Shown here piece by piece: positions 27,094 through 37,178 of a DNA stretch of 64,000 nucleotides. The notes below the pieces were generated by a model, which saw only the letters and a list, made by a program, of their open reading frames with translations, made no database searches and was not told the DNA's origin. Every line of letters starts with the position of its first letter. Within the stretch, counting starts at the first letter, position 1. The position numbers were made by a program, and so were the translations under genes. The DNA is taken from positions 85,724-149,723 of the forward strand of contig JAHBYP010000011.1 of NCBI GenBank assembly GCA_019635875.1, written 5' to 3'. The stretch comes from Alphaproteobacteria bacterium (GTDB taxonomy: Bacteria; Pseudomonadota; Alphaproteobacteria; Reyranellales; Reyranellaceae).

Positions 27094-27456
27094 CTATTGG
27101 CGCTTCGTTTGCCGGCGCTGGTCCTCGATCAGCGCATTGATCCGTTCGACCAGCACCGCCACTTGCACGGTGATCTGCGTCACTTTGTCTGTCAGCATGT
27201 CGATCTTCGCGTCCTGGTCGCGCAGCCGGTCGGACTGTGTCATCTGGCGGCCCTCCAGCGGCACCAGTCGCTGGTTGACGCGCGCCTCGAGCACGACGAG
27301 CTGGTCGGGCACGCGCTGCACCGCCGACTGCGTCTCCACCGTCGTCTTGAGGTTCCACCCGCCCAGCGCGCAGGTGCCGACCATGGCGGCGCGCGCGAAC
27401 AGCGTCAGGACCGCATTGTGCGCCAGCTTCTCGGCCTTGGAAGGGAGGGCTGCCAT
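27094..27456 (-). CDS. Phage membrane protein with coiled coil (holin-like candidate)
   Basis: 120 residues: one membrane segment near residues 14-34 (VLTLFARAAMVGTCALGGW) and a long coiled coil (RLRDQDAKIDMLTDKVTQITVQVAVLVERINALIEDQ). The ATG at 27456 overlaps the previous stop (ATGA). Its position directly before the endolysin suggests a holin or lysis accessory protein. Sequence similarity to a named holin family is not evident. Confidence 0.6.
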   Translation of the reverse strand: MAALPSKAEKLAHNAVLTLFARAAMVGTCALGGWNLKTTVETQSAVQRVPDQLVVLEARVNQRLVPLEGRQMTQSDRLRDQDAKIDMLTDKVTQITVQVAVLVERINALIEDQRRQTKRQ

Positions 27457-28184
27457 CAATCCCAGCCCCTGGTGACGTCGATCGCCGCCAACACGTCGGT
27501 ATCCGATGCGGCGAGAACGCGGTCCTTCAGCGCCCGTGCCCTGAGCCGACGGGCAATCACCACCTCGGATGCGGCATTGGCGAACGCAACGTACCCGGCC
27601 GCCGTAAACGGCACGCCGCTGTTGTCGTGCGCGATGAAGACGAAGTCCTCGGCCCAGGTCGCTCCCGGCACAGCCAACAGCACCATGGTCGCCTTGGTCA
27701 CGAGCGCGGTGATACGGGCTTGGCTGGCCTCGTCGAGCTGGTAGACGACGCCCCCGTAGGTGAACCCCTGGGCGTTGCGGCGCGTCAGCTCGGCACGAAC
27801 CTCAGCGAGGCGCAACGCCTTCGCATCATCGAGCGGCAGCGCCCAGCCGTCGCCCGACCAGCGATGCAGCGGAGTGGGAGGTCCCTCGGGTGTCTCGTCC
27901 TCGCCGATCGATCCGGGCGCCTCGATCACACGCGCGGCACCGGTCGCCTTGTCGTAGACCGTTAAACCGCGATGATCGTCGACCACCGACCAAGTGCCGG
28001 TGTGTAGCACCGCGACCTTGCCGGTTTGCGGCACTGGCGGCGCCTTCGTGGTGGCACCCTCGGGGATCAGCCACACCTCGCCCTCGTCAGCGGGCGAGCG
28101 GCGCGCTGTGGACGTGGCGCCATTGAAGGCGCCGAAGCGATCGACGTGAAACAGGATGGGTGCGCTCACGACCTTGATCCTCAC
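27456..28184 (-). CDS. DUF4376-containing phage protein, tail fibre-associated
   Basis: 242 residues starting at a GTG that overlaps the tail fibre stop. The C-terminal half (LRLAEVRAELTRRNAQGFTYGGVVYQLDEASQARI...WAEDFVFIAHDNSGVPFTAAGYVAFA) matches the pattern of DUF4376 proteins encoded after tail fibres. A role as fibre chaperone or tip component is plausible from position. Confidence 0.75.
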   Translation of the reverse strand: MRIKVVSAPILFHVDRFGAFNGATSTARRSPADEGEVWLIPEGATTKAPPVPQTGKVAVLHTGTWSVVDDHRGLTVYDKATGAARVIEAPGSIGEDETPEGPPTPLHRWSGDGWALPLDDAKALRLAEVRAELTRRNAQGFTYGGVVYQLDEASQARITALVTKATMVLLAVPGATWAEDFVFIAHDNSGVPFTAAGYVAFANAASEVVIARRLRARALKDRVLAASDTDVLAAIDVTRGWD

Positions 28185-29566
28185 TGGTATTTGATAATCG
28201 GCAGGTATGCGCGGTTCCTAGGCCGCGTCTCAGTGCCGCCAGAGGATTGTGTGGCAACCGAAGCATTGTTGGCCTGGTTGATGGCATTGCCACCCACACC
28301 GCCAGCGAGAACGGCTGCTTGATAGTCGACAAGGTGTGAATGCGCCTTGTTGTCGTCCGCCTGGTAGGATGCGATCGCGCGGCCGCTGGCGGCCTTACCC
28401 CGCACAAAGACATCGCGATCGTCCGGCAACTTGAACGTCGTCGAGCCGTCACCCAGACCAAACAGCGATCGCATGTAGGTATGCGAGCCGCTCTGGCCGC
28501 CCGACGTGTTGACGGCGGTTCCCGCGGCCGCGTTCGCCTCCGTCGTCGCCAGCCGGAACGTATCGGCATTGATGAAAATCACGAAGAAGTCGTCCGTCGT
28601 GTTCAGCCCGGTCGGCAGCGCCCCGGTCGTCGACAGCCGCAGTCGCTCGCCGCCGGTGAAGCCGTGCCCCACCTTGGTGACCACTCCGGGCGAAGCGATC
28701 GTGACCGCGAACGTCTGGCCGGTGTAACCCGATGTCGTCACCAGCACGGCGAAGAGGGCTGCATATGTCGTGCGGCTGATCAGCGATCCGTCACGCACCA
28801 GGTAGCCGGCCGGCGGCGTCTCTGTCGGCCACCACAGTGGCGTGCCGACCGGCATCGCCGCCAGCGCTGCGGCGGCCGCCGCCACCGACGCGATACTCTC
28901 CGCCTGCTGCTTCGGCACTGCCTCCAGCGGGTTGCTGGCATTGCCCGGCAGCGTTTGCGCCCCTGTGAAGCTGTTGGCGCCCAGGCCGGGCACGACCAGG
29001 GCGGCACGCGCCAGCGCCAGCGAGGCCGCGGTGACCACCGGCTGCATCGCCGAAGATACCGCCTGGGCGGCCAGGCCCGTGAACAGTGTCGGCGAGCCCG
29101 TCGGGCCGAAGCCGAGGAAGGTATTGGCGCGCGCCGCGTCGGTTGCTTCCAGCTCGCCGATCGCCGATTGCGAGGGCGACAGCTTCAACGCGCGCGCCAG
29201 CTGCTCGCGCAGCTGCTGCACCTGCATCACCATCAGGTCGATGCCCCGCTCCAGCACCTCGGGGAAGAAGCCGCCCTGGTTCTTGAGGTCGATCGCCTGG
29301 GTGTAGGGCACGCTGCGCAAGATGGTGAGCTTGGTGCCGCCGGCGATCGCCGGGCCGTAGGTCACCGTGCCGCCGGGGCTGGAATCCTGGTCGGCGTTCA
29401 GGCTCACGCCGTAGTCGCCGGGCTCCAGCGTGGTCTCGTCGCCGCCGGCGTCGGTGTAGGTGACGACGAGGTGTTCGGGATCGAAGACCTTGAACGAGAA
29501 CGGCCACGACGTCGTGACGCCGTTGCCATTGCCGATGATCTTGTTCGTGCTGCTCGAGACGGTCAT
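28181..29566 (-). CDS. Phage tail fibre protein
   Basis: 461 residues. The first 130 resemble the virion-attachment domain of T7-type fibres (NKIIGNGNGVTTSWPFSFKVFDPEHLVV and PYTQAIDLKNQGGFFPEVLERGIDLMVMQVQQL). A phage collar-like part starts near residue 240 (GTPLWWPTETPPAGYLVRDGS) and resumes at FGLGDGSTTFKLPDDRDVFVRG. A beta-rich insertion (VTKVGHGFTGGERLRLSTTG) separates the two, and a similar module occurs in the tail tubular protein B here. No reverse transcriptase or template repeat for diversification was seen. Confidence 0.85.
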   Translation of the reverse strand: MTVSSSTNKIIGNGNGVTTSWPFSFKVFDPEHLVVTYTDAGGDETTLEPGDYGVSLNADQDSSPGGTVTYGPAIAGGTKLTILRSVPYTQAIDLKNQGGFFPEVLERGIDLMVMQVQQLREQLARALKLSPSQSAIGELEATDAARANTFLGFGPTGSPTLFTGLAAQAVSSAMQPVVTAASLALARAALVVPGLGANSFTGAQTLPGNASNPLEAVPKQQAESIASVAAAAAALAAMPVGTPLWWPTETPPAGYLVRDGSLISRTTYAALFAVLVTTSGYTGQTFAVTIASPGVVTKVGHGFTGGERLRLSTTGALPTGLNTTDDFFVIFINADTFRLATTEANAAAGTAVNTSGGQSGSHTYMRSLFGLGDGSTTFKLPDDRDVFVRGKAASGRAIASYQADDNKAHSHLVDYQAAVLAGGVGGNAINQANNASVATQSSGGTETRPRNRAYLPIIKYQ

Positions 29567-29957
29567 GGGTATCTCCGTCCCGGCAAGATAGAGACGGCGC
29601 CGCGCCGACGCGATTTCAACCTCTAGCGGTGCTCGACAGGGGCAAGTGATGCTACGCGCACAGGCGTTATTTCCACCCCTACGCGTGTCGAGGCGGCCAC
29701 TTGCGGGCTAGGCGGGCTTCCACTGCGCCCCGGAACAGGAAGCAGGACCCGACGAACGCGACTCGCAAATCCTCCACTTATTTGTTAGCTTGCCTGATTA
29801 ACTTTATGATATATATAGTAAACTTTTGTGCTTCAAAGTGGACCTTCCTGGTATTGACCGAGTTGCGTGGTGAACGCAATAAGACGATCAACTGACCCAT
29901 TGAGGATTCACCGCGCCGGTCGCGCGGACATCCGGCCGGCTACGGTGTGACGCCAAC
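29567..29957. other. Intergenic region between tail fibre and protease genes
   Basis: There is no convincing gene in these 391 bases. It holds one promoter-like motif (29668-29690) facing the tail fibre. An unusually AT-rich stretch around 29770-29835 (for example TTATGATATATATAGTAAAC) contrasts with the GC-rich surroundings and may mark foreign DNA or a promoter for the protease. Confidence 0.6.
29668..29690 (-). promoter_or_regulatory. Phage promoter-like motif upstream of tail fibre
   Basis: The minus strand reads CGACACGCGTAGGGGTGGAAAT-A, a full match to the consensus, 102 bases before the tail fibre start. Confidence 0.6.
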
Positions 29958-31982
29958 GTGCTGTGTTCCTGCCTGATCTGCCGCTCCATACAGGATGCCA
30001 GCACCGGGTTGCTGGACCCCGCCTCTATCCCGCCACCCTACGACGCGGCCGTCGGCACGACACTGGGCGGCACGCCGACCTCGCCGGCCAACGGCGTGCT
30101 GAGCAGCTACAAGTGGTCGGGTCCGGTCACCTACAGCTTCCCCACCCTGGCCAGCAACTATGAAGCCGGTTATGGCGAGGTCAGCAGCGGCTTTGCCGCC
30201 ATCTCGAACGCGCAGCGCCAGGCCGTGCGCTACATCCTTGAGGGCACCAGCTCGCAGGCCGGCGGGCCGGTGTTCCGCTATGGCTCCTTCGAATCGGTCA
30301 TCGCGGTGTCGATCAGCGAGGTCGCGAACCCGTCAAACGGCGCGCTGAACACCGCCGACATCCGGGTGGCGCAGTCGTCCTGGGCCAATCCCACGGCCTA
30401 CGCCTACTACCCGGCGCCCGGCGCGGGCGGCTATGCCGGCGACATCTGGTTCGGCAACGCCTACGACTACCGCAGCCCCGTGGTCGGCACCTATGTGTGG
30501 TCGACCCACATCCATGAGCTCGGTCACGCGATGGGCCTGAGCCACGGCCACGAGGCTTCGCCCTATGGCGCGCTTCCCGCCGACCGCGACGGCCTCGAGT
30601 TCTCGGTCATGACCTACCGCAGCTATGTCGGCGGTCCCGCGGACTATTATCGGGTCGAGACCTATGGCGGCCCGCAGACGCTGATGATGTATGACATCGC
30701 CGCTCTGCAGTACCTCTACGGCGCCGATTTCACGACCAACGCCACGGACACGGTCTATCGCTGGAACCCCCTGACCGGCGAGATGAGCGTCAACGGCGTC
30801 GGCCAGGGCGCGCCGGGCGGCGGCATCGGCGGCGCCGCCAACCGCGTGCTGATGACCATCTGGGACGGCGGCGGCGTCGACACCTATGACCTGTCCAACT
30901 ATGCCGGCGGCGTCTCGGTCGACCTGCGGCCCGGGCAATGGTCGATCACCTCGCAGGCACAGCGCTCCGATCTCGATGTGCTCAATCCCGGCCAGCACTA
31001 TGCCGCCGGCAACGTCTACAACGCCCTGCTCTACAACGGCGACGCACGCTCCTACATCGAGAACGCGATCGGCGGCGCCGGCGCCGACACGATTGTCGGC
31101 AACGACATCGCCAACACCCTGCTTGGCGGCGGCGGCGCGGATCAGCTGTTCGGCGGCCTCGGCAACGACCGGCTCGAGGGCGAGGGCGGCAACGACACGT
31201 TGTTCGGCGGTCTGGGCGACGACATCCTGGTCGGCGGCCCGGGCAACGACTTCATCGATGGCGGCGAAGGTTTCGACGTCGCTGTCTACAGCGGGCTGCG
31301 CGCCCAGTACGCCATCACGAGCCTCTCGGACGGCTCCCGCCAGGTTCTCGACCTGCGGGCGGGTGCACCGGATGGCCTCGATATCCTCCTGAACGTCGAG
31401 TTCCTGCAGTTTGCGGATGGAACAATGGGTCTGTTCCAGACCATCGAGGCGAACGGCGCGACGCACCTGGTCGAGGCCGCCGGTCGCTACTTCCTGCACG
31501 ACAGCGGCGGCAACGGCCCGTCGCTGAAGTTCGGCGGCGCCGACTTCGTCGTCGGCCAGTTCGGCGTGCCGTGGATGCCGATCGCCGCCGAGGCCGTGGC
31601 CGGCGGCGGCTACAGGGTCGCCTGGAAGGTCACCGGCGCCGACCAGTACACCGTGTGGAACGTCGCCAGCGACGGCAACTACGTCGCCTCGGCGATCCCC
31701 GTCGTCGGCGCCACCGACTTCAGCCTGCAATCCTACGAGACCGCGTTCCAGCAGGACCTCAACGGCGACGGCCAGATCGGCATCGCTTCGGCGGCGCCAC
31801 TGGCAGGTGCGGCCGATGGCCTGGACAAGCTTCTCAATGCCGATGCCGCAACACACGGGCTCGACGCCGATGCCCTGGTCGGGGCGGTCACGCACGTCGA
31901 TCTGGCGACTGCGCTGGACTTGATCTACCCGGATCATCTGTCGATCGTCGTCCCCGACGATCAGGGCTCGCATTTCATCTGA
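29958..31982 (+). CDS. Serralysin-type M10 metalloprotease with RTX repeats and Trp-rich C-terminal domain
   Basis: About 674 residues. The zinc site HELGHAMGLSH is at residues 186-196 and the Met-turn is SVMTYRS. Calcium-binding nonapeptide repeats follow near residues 370-435 (GGGGADQLFGGLGNDRLEGEGGNDTLFGGLGDD). Later come a segment with W-x-P and YRVAWKVTGADQYTVWN, resembling the Trp-rich domain of cyanobacterial RTX proteins, and DLNGDGQIG. There is no Sec signal, as expected for type I secretion; no type I exporter genes lie nearby. The GTG start is uncertain. It interrupts the phage gene order. Confidence 0.85.
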   Translation: MLCSCLICRSIQDASTGLLDPASIPPPYDAAVGTTLGGTPTSPANGVLSSYKWSGPVTYSFPTLASNYEAGYGEVSSGFAAISNAQRQAVRYILEGTSSQAGGPVFRYGSFESVIAVSISEVANPSNGALNTADIRVAQSSWANPTAYAYYPAPGAGGYAGDIWFGNAYDYRSPVVGTYVWSTHIHELGHAMGLSHGHEASPYGALPADRDGLEFSVMTYRSYVGGPADYYRVETYGGPQTLMMYDIAALQYLYGADFTTNATDTVYRWNPLTGEMSVNGVGQGAPGGGIGGAANRVLMTIWDGGGVDTYDLSNYAGGVSVDLRPGQWSITSQAQRSDLDVLNPGQHYAAGNVYNALLYNGDARSYIENAIGGAGADTIVGNDIANTLLGGGGADQLFGGLGNDRLEGEGGNDTLFGGLGDDILVGGPGNDFIDGGEGFDVAVYSGLRAQYAITSLSDGSRQVLDLRAGAPDGLDILLNVEFLQFADGTMGLFQTIEANGATHLVEAAGRYFLHDSGGNGPSLKFGGADFVVGQFGVPWMPIAAEAVAGGGYRVAWKVTGADQYTVWNVASDGNYVASAIPVVGATDFSLQSYETAFQQDLNGDGQIGIASAAPLAGAADGLDKLLNADAATHGLDADALVGAVTHVDLATALDLIYPDHLSIVVPDDQGSHFI

Positions 31983-32055
31983 GAGCGTCGCCGCTGGCCA
32001 CCAGCGGGTCGGCGCATCGGGCGCCGCAGGGCGGCAACGGAGCATCGACATCGAC

Positions 32056-33498
32056 ATGCCGGGTTGGTTCGCCGGATTGTGGCCATGGCGCGACAGGCCC
32101 GACCCGGCCATCGACCCCCATGCCCCGCTGGCCGCCGAGCGCGCGGCGGCGCGGCGCGGCGATGTCGCGGCCGCCCTGCCCGGCTACGTCGCCCTGTTGC
32201 GCCACTACGCCGGCACGGGCGACACCTCGCCGTCGGGCCGGCCGAGGCCGACGGCCCTGCTGCTCGAGCAGATCGGGCACGACGAGTCGGCGGCCGACGG
32301 CCTGCCGATCGAGGCCGCCACCATGCTGGCGGAAGACCTGGTCAACATCGATTGCGACTTCGCCAGCGCCATGACCGTGCTGCGCCACAAGGTGGTGCTG
32401 CAGGCGCAATGGCAGCGGCGCCACGGCGCCAGCGCGGACCTGCTGCTGGGCGAGGAATGGACCCGCAACATCGGCCATATCGGTCTCATCCAGTATCCGG
32501 TCAAGCTGAAGCGGCTGGGCCTCGCGGCGTGGGATCGCATCGTCGTGGTGGCGCGCGCCGGGGCGGTGGCCAACGCCGCCCTGCTGCGGCAATACGCCGG
32601 CGAGATCGCGATCGAGACCGACCCCGATCGCGTGGCCGGCCTGGCGCCGATGGTCTGCGGCACCGGCCTGCGCAACTTCGACCTGCTGTCGTGGCCCGGC
32701 CAGGACACCATCTTCGCCCGCGAGGCCTGCAACGTCATCGAGGGGCTGTGGCGGATGCGTCACGGCGAGAGGCCGCTGCTCGGCCTCGACGAGGCGCAGA
32801 TCGCGGCAGGTCGCGCCGGGGCGCGCGCCATCGGCCTGCCAGAGGACGCGTCCTTCGTCTGCCTGCACGTGCGCGAGAGCGGCTATCACGGCGACGTCGA
32901 GCATCGGCAGCGCGCCTTCGGCATCGCCGACTACCTGCCGGCGATCCACGCCGTCACGGCGCGCGGCGACTGGATCGTGCGCCTGGGCGATCCGTCGATG
33001 ACGCCGCTGCCGCCGATGGACCGTGTCATCGACTACGCGCTCAGCCCGGCGCGCGCGGCGGCGCTCGACGTCTGGCTGGCGGCGCGCTGCCGCTTCTACA
33101 TCGGCACCAATTCCGGCCCGATGTTCATGCCGCATCTGTTCGGCAGGCCGGCGCTGATCACCAACTACGCCTTCCTGTTCGGCGCGCCGCCGCTGGGGCC
33201 GAGCTCGCGCTTTCTGCCGCGGCCGCTGAAGCGGCGTGGACGGACGTTGCGCTTCGCCGCGGCGATGGCCGACGAGGCCATGAAATCCACCCACAACGAG
33301 CGCGCCTTCGGCCTGCGCGGCTTCTCCTCGATCGGCAACACACCGCAGGAGATCCTGCAGGCCACGATGGAGATGTACGCGCCGGGCCCCGCCGACGCGC
33401 TGCAACGCCGCTTCGCCGACCTCGCGCCGGCCGCGCACCGCGCCGGCAACGCCCTGGTCGGCGCCCGGTTCATCGCCGACCACATGGCGCTCCTGTAG
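32056..33498 (+). CDS. Glycosyltransferase-like protein (TIGR04372 type)
   Basis: 480 residues. The C-terminal half has features of TIGR04372 glycosyltransferases: ASFVCLHVRESGYHGD, WIVRLGDPSMTPLP and YIGTNSGPMFMPHLFGRPALITNYAF. The N-terminal part is helical and TPR-like. It would act on a surface polysaccharide, but donor and acceptor are unknown. It lies 70 bases after the protease gene in the same direction. Together they form a plus-strand block inside the minus-strand phage genes. The 249 bases after it hold no gene I recognise. Confidence 0.75.
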   Translation: MPGWFAGLWPWRDRPDPAIDPHAPLAAERAAARRGDVAAALPGYVALLRHYAGTGDTSPSGRPRPTALLLEQIGHDESAADGLPIEAATMLAEDLVNIDCDFASAMTVLRHKVVLQAQWQRRHGASADLLLGEEWTRNIGHIGLIQYPVKLKRLGLAAWDRIVVVARAGAVANAALLRQYAGEIAIETDPDRVAGLAPMVCGTGLRNFDLLSWPGQDTIFAREACNVIEGLWRMRHGERPLLGLDEAQIAAGRAGARAIGLPEDASFVCLHVRESGYHGDVEHRQRAFGIADYLPAIHAVTARGDWIVRLGDPSMTPLPPMDRVIDYALSPARAAALDVWLAARCRFYIGTNSGPMFMPHLFGRPALITNYAFLFGAPPLGPSSRFLPRPLKRRGRTLRFAAAMADEAMKSTHNERAFGLRGFSSIGNTPQEILQATMEMYAPGPADALQRRFADLAPAAHRAGNALVGARFIADHMALL

Positions 33499-33747
33499 CG
33501 GGTTCCGCGGCAGCGCTCATGAGAGGTCGCATTGCTTGAACGCCATCCATTCAGTCATCGACCAGCGGCAAGTTCTCCTGCCGATGGAAGATGAACTTCC
33601 CCCAATTTGGAAACGGCTCCGGAAAGCCCAGGCGATGGACCGCGTGGGTCACAGGATGCGTCACCGGAGGCCCGCGACACCCCGCAACTTTGCGGCGAAC
33701 GGGCTCACACCAGCGGGGCGTCTGGTTGGACCCGTACCGCAGCGAAC

Positions 33748-34503
33748 TCAGACGCCGGTCGAACGCGGCTTCGATCGCTCAGGATGAAACACCGTGTCGA
33801 ATGGGACACGGTCGGTGTCCTGCATTGGGGCCGGCTCGCTGTGGACGTCGATGGCGTCGCCCAATTCACCCGAGCCGAGCAGGTTCAATGACAGGATCTG
33901 GGCCAGCCGCCATTGCGCGCGTTGGTCATTCCAATTCACGAAGCTCGACTCCTCCGCTCGACCAAGCCTGATCGCTCTGGCGTGCGCGGCATCGAAATCC
34001 GTCGACCGGAACGTGTGCACCTGGTCGTCGAACATGTCGTCAACCGGCGCGTCGATCATGCGGACCATGCGGAGCTTGGCGCTGTACCAGCACGAGCTAT
34101 CGTCGATCGCGCCGTCGTTCCGGAGGGTCACCAATCGCCGCCGAATCGGCAGCGAGGTTTCCGGCCGGAAGGTCGTGCCAAAAGAGCTTCCCTTCCCGTC
34201 GATCCACTCGGAATAAACTTCAGCACCGTCAGGGTTCTGGTTTCGCAGCACGTCGAGCGTCAAGACCTCGACCAGTCGCCATTCGACGAGTTGGGTGCCG
34301 GTCTCCCGTCGTCCCAGGTCTCGTTCCAAGGCCCGCCCGATCTCAAGGACCAGCGACAGTTCTGGGAAGAAGGGTGCGTAGAACAGGACGATATGATCGA
34401 CCAGCGCCTCGCAGCCACGCGAATGGACCATCCTGGCCATCCGCAGGCGAGTGCTGGCCCATCTCATGTCGACGGCATCGCCCGGCTGGTCCGTCTTACT
34501 CAT
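33748..34503 (-). CDS. Putative immunity protein, tandem DUF4288-like repeats
   Basis: 251 residues made of two diverged copies of one unit. Unit 1 runs RWASTRLRMARMVHS...LVEWRLVEVLTLDVL...EVYSEWI and unit 2 runs CWYSAKLRMVRMIDAP...AQWRLAQILSLNLL...IDVHSEP. Both follow the DUF4288 pattern (WY/WASxRL at the start, W-x-L/F-V-E-V-L-x-L near the end), a family often placed beside polymorphic toxins. It lies 70 bases downstream of the toxin-like gene 34573-37178. ATG 34503 with a GGGGGA site is preferred. Protection against the upstream C-terminus is inferred. Confidence 0.65.
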   Translation of the reverse strand: MSKTDQPGDAVDMRWASTRLRMARMVHSRGCEALVDHIVLFYAPFFPELSLVLEIGRALERDLGRRETGTQLVEWRLVEVLTLDVLRNQNPDGAEVYSEWIDGKGSSFGTTFRPETSLPIRRRLVTLRNDGAIDDSSCWYSAKLRMVRMIDAPVDDMFDDQVHTFRSTDFDAAHARAIRLGRAEESSFVNWNDQRAQWRLAQILSLNLLGSGELGDAIDVHSEPAPMQDTDRVPFDTVFHPERSKPRSTGV

Positions 34504-34572
34504 GCCAGTGTCCCCCGACCAACGGTCCAATATCCGTCCGCCCCGCCGATGTCATCCGATCAATGGCATGGG

Positions 34573-37178
34573 TCATTTGTCGAACCTTTCTTGCATGAGC
34601 AACTTTCGCATCCTTCGCCCTTCCGTGGGATGATCAAGCGCGTGTCGTACAGAGCGCCCTTTTGCGCGAAGCCCCGTATCGACTTCTGCACGTATCGAGC
34701 CCTTTTTGAACTTCGAGATGAAGTCCTCCAGATCCATATCCAGATTGTCGATGGCCTGGCGTGCCCTCTGGCTCTCGGCTTTCCAGTCATATTTCTTGGC
34801 AAGCTCACTGTATTTCTCTTCCGCCAGCCCTTCGGCTTCGGCCCTTGCCACTGCTTCCTTGTCTTTCCGCGCCTTTTCTTCCGGATCTTCGGGCGGAAGT
34901 TCGGGCGGCAACAGGTCCTCGGCCACGCCGTTCGCCCTCAGTATCTCCCGATCTCTTTGGCGCGCCCGCACTTTCTCCTGCCACTTCTTCTCCTCCGGCG
35001 TCATCGCCACGGCGTGCGGGAAGAACTGCCTCAGCGGCGGATCGGGGTACCGTTCCTCCAGCGTGCGGTCGCGGAATCCCTGCCAGTTCAGGTTCGCGTC
35101 GAACAATTCCCAGGCGCCTGGCGTCCTGGGATCGATCGCGCGAACGATATGCTCGCCGGTGCTTGGATTGACGAAGACCTGCCGGCCCTGCGCGTCGATG
35201 GGTGCGGCATCCGTCGGCACGAAGCCGAGCCGCGCGGCCTCGGCGATCTCGTTCTTCTGCGCAATCCGCGGCGGGAAGCGTTGCCCGGAGAAGGCATAGC
35301 CCCAGTCAGCCATCGCTGCCCTGAGGTCGGCTTCCCACTCCCGGAGCTCGGCATGTTCCCTGGCGGTGGCCTCCAAAGCCCTGTTTGCCGCCTGCAACGC
35401 CTGCACAGCGACGCTCATCGCGGCCGCATTGCTCGAAGGGATGGCCTGGAGCGCGGCGCGGGCGTTGGCGGCGCGAGTCATGGCGGCGGCGAGCTCACGT
35501 TGGGCGGCGATTGTGGCGCGTTCAGCAATCACTGTGAGCGCACGCAACTCTGCCAGAGTGCCGGCGCTTGGTGCGGTCGCGCGATTCGCCTGAACGCGAT
35601 GGATACCCGGCCGATCGCCTGGAGGCGGAAGAGACGGAACGAAGCTCAGCGGCGTGCTTTCGATTGTACTTCGCCGATTCCATTCGAGCGTCTGCGTTGA
35701 GCGCGGCTCGGTCGGAACATGCCGCGCGACCGTATCGGCGATGTCGGCGTCGTCGGGACGCTTGCCGGCGATGCGGTGCTTTGTATCGATCTCTTCGACC
35801 AGTTCGGCGCGGGCGTTCGTAGCCTCGTCAGCCCCGCTTGCCGGCAGCATCTTCTCTGCGATTCGCAGGCCGCGCTTGATGGCGTAGAGCTGATCTTCAG
35901 TTGCGGGGTCATTGCGCCTGATGCCGGCCTGCCAGTCGTGGAAGCGTTGCCATTGCGGCAGTGGCAGGCGCGCGACAGCAGGAACAAGGTCGCGGCGCGC
36001 GAAGATGTGCGGCGCCTCGGTCATCTCGGTCGCCAGTTCGACGACCAACGCCGGGTTCGGTGCCGGCTCGGAGCCGCGTGCGTTGTGGCCGAGACGGGTT
36101 TCGATCGCCTGGCGGTGGTCGGCATCGAGCTTCACCCAGTCGCGCACCGGGATCTGCGAGGTGTCGGTCAGCCCGTCTTTCAGCACACGCGCCAGCACCT
36201 GCTCGGCCAGGGTCCGGGCGCGGGCCTCGTCGGCCGCGGCGGCGCTGTGCAGGGTGCGGATGGTGGCGGCGCGTGTCGCCGGATCGGCGATCGCTTCGGC
36301 CTGTCGCAGGCGCCACTGCGGCACCGACGGCTCGTTCTCCGGTGGCGTGGCGTTCAGGATATCCATGCTGGCCTGGCGGGCGTGCTCGCGCGTTTGCGCT
36401 TCGGCGAGCAGCGCGTCGAGGGCGGCTCGGTCTGATGCCTCGATGTGCTGTTCGTAGCGCGTGTGCAGGGAGCGCGCGCGTTCGGGGTCGCGCTCGACCG
36501 CCGCCTCGATCGCCGACACCAGCGTGCGGCTGGTCTGCCGGCGCAGCGTTGCCTCGGTCAGCGCGGAGTCCCAGTGGTGACGTTCGGCCTGTTCGTTGAC
36601 CTCCGCGCGCGTCGTGCCCAGGGCGCGGCGCAGCAGGGCGTCGTCGCTCCAGTGCAGACGGGCGTCGGCCTGCATCTGCGCGATGCGCCGTTCGCCGGCG
36701 TGGTCGTATCAGCGCAACCGCTCGGCGGCGCTGTGGCGCTCGATCTGGGTGCTGAAGCTCGCCAGCCGGCGCTCGCTGAGGTCCTGCAGCATCTGGCGCT
36801 GGTCGTCGTCGGCCATGGTCACCATCTCGCGGGCCAGCGCCTCGCGATAGGCGTCGATGACCGTCGGCGCCTTCGTCAGCGCTTCCTGGCTCTGCAGGTT
36901 GAGGTAGCCGCTGGTCGGATCGACAGAAGTGCCTGCTCGGTCTCACCCAGGCGTACGTCGGCGCCCTTGACGATGGCTTCGTTGTCGCCGGCGAGGTGCT
37001 CGGACAGCACTGTCGCCACGCCAGCGGCGCCTTCCGCGGCCTGCAGGCCAAACTGAAGCATCGGCGAGGGGCCGAACTGGCCGGCGCTGGCGTCGATGGC
37101 GAGGTAGCCGCCGCCGGGCACGCCCCGTGTGCTCACGCCAGGCGGCCGGTACGGCGGGATCCGGATCCGGCCGGCCAT
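34573..37178 (-). pseudogene. Internal virion/ejection protein with toxin-like C-terminus, main-operon copy (broken)
   Basis: It starts MAGRIRIPPYRPPGVSTRGVPGGG at a TGATG overlap with the preceding virion gene. A one-base deletion near 36924 (ALLFDP becomes ALLSIRP) shifts the frame, and a TGG-to-TGA change lies at 36709-36711 (ERLR*YDHAGERR). The rest is open from 36708 to 34573. Residues up to the HRVQ boundary match the copies at 55332 and 58336. After it the protein diverges: a coiled region, QVFVNPSTGEHIVRAIDPRTPGAW, then a charged tail ending RRMRKLLMQERFDK. It is a T7 gp15/gp16-position protein converted to a toxin carrier. Confidence 0.8.

Noticed and set aside
28181..29566. Possible diversity-generating retroelement, since BPP-1 relatives carry one.
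   Set aside because: No reverse transcriptase motif, no accessory gene and no template repeat of the fibre's 3' end were found in the window.
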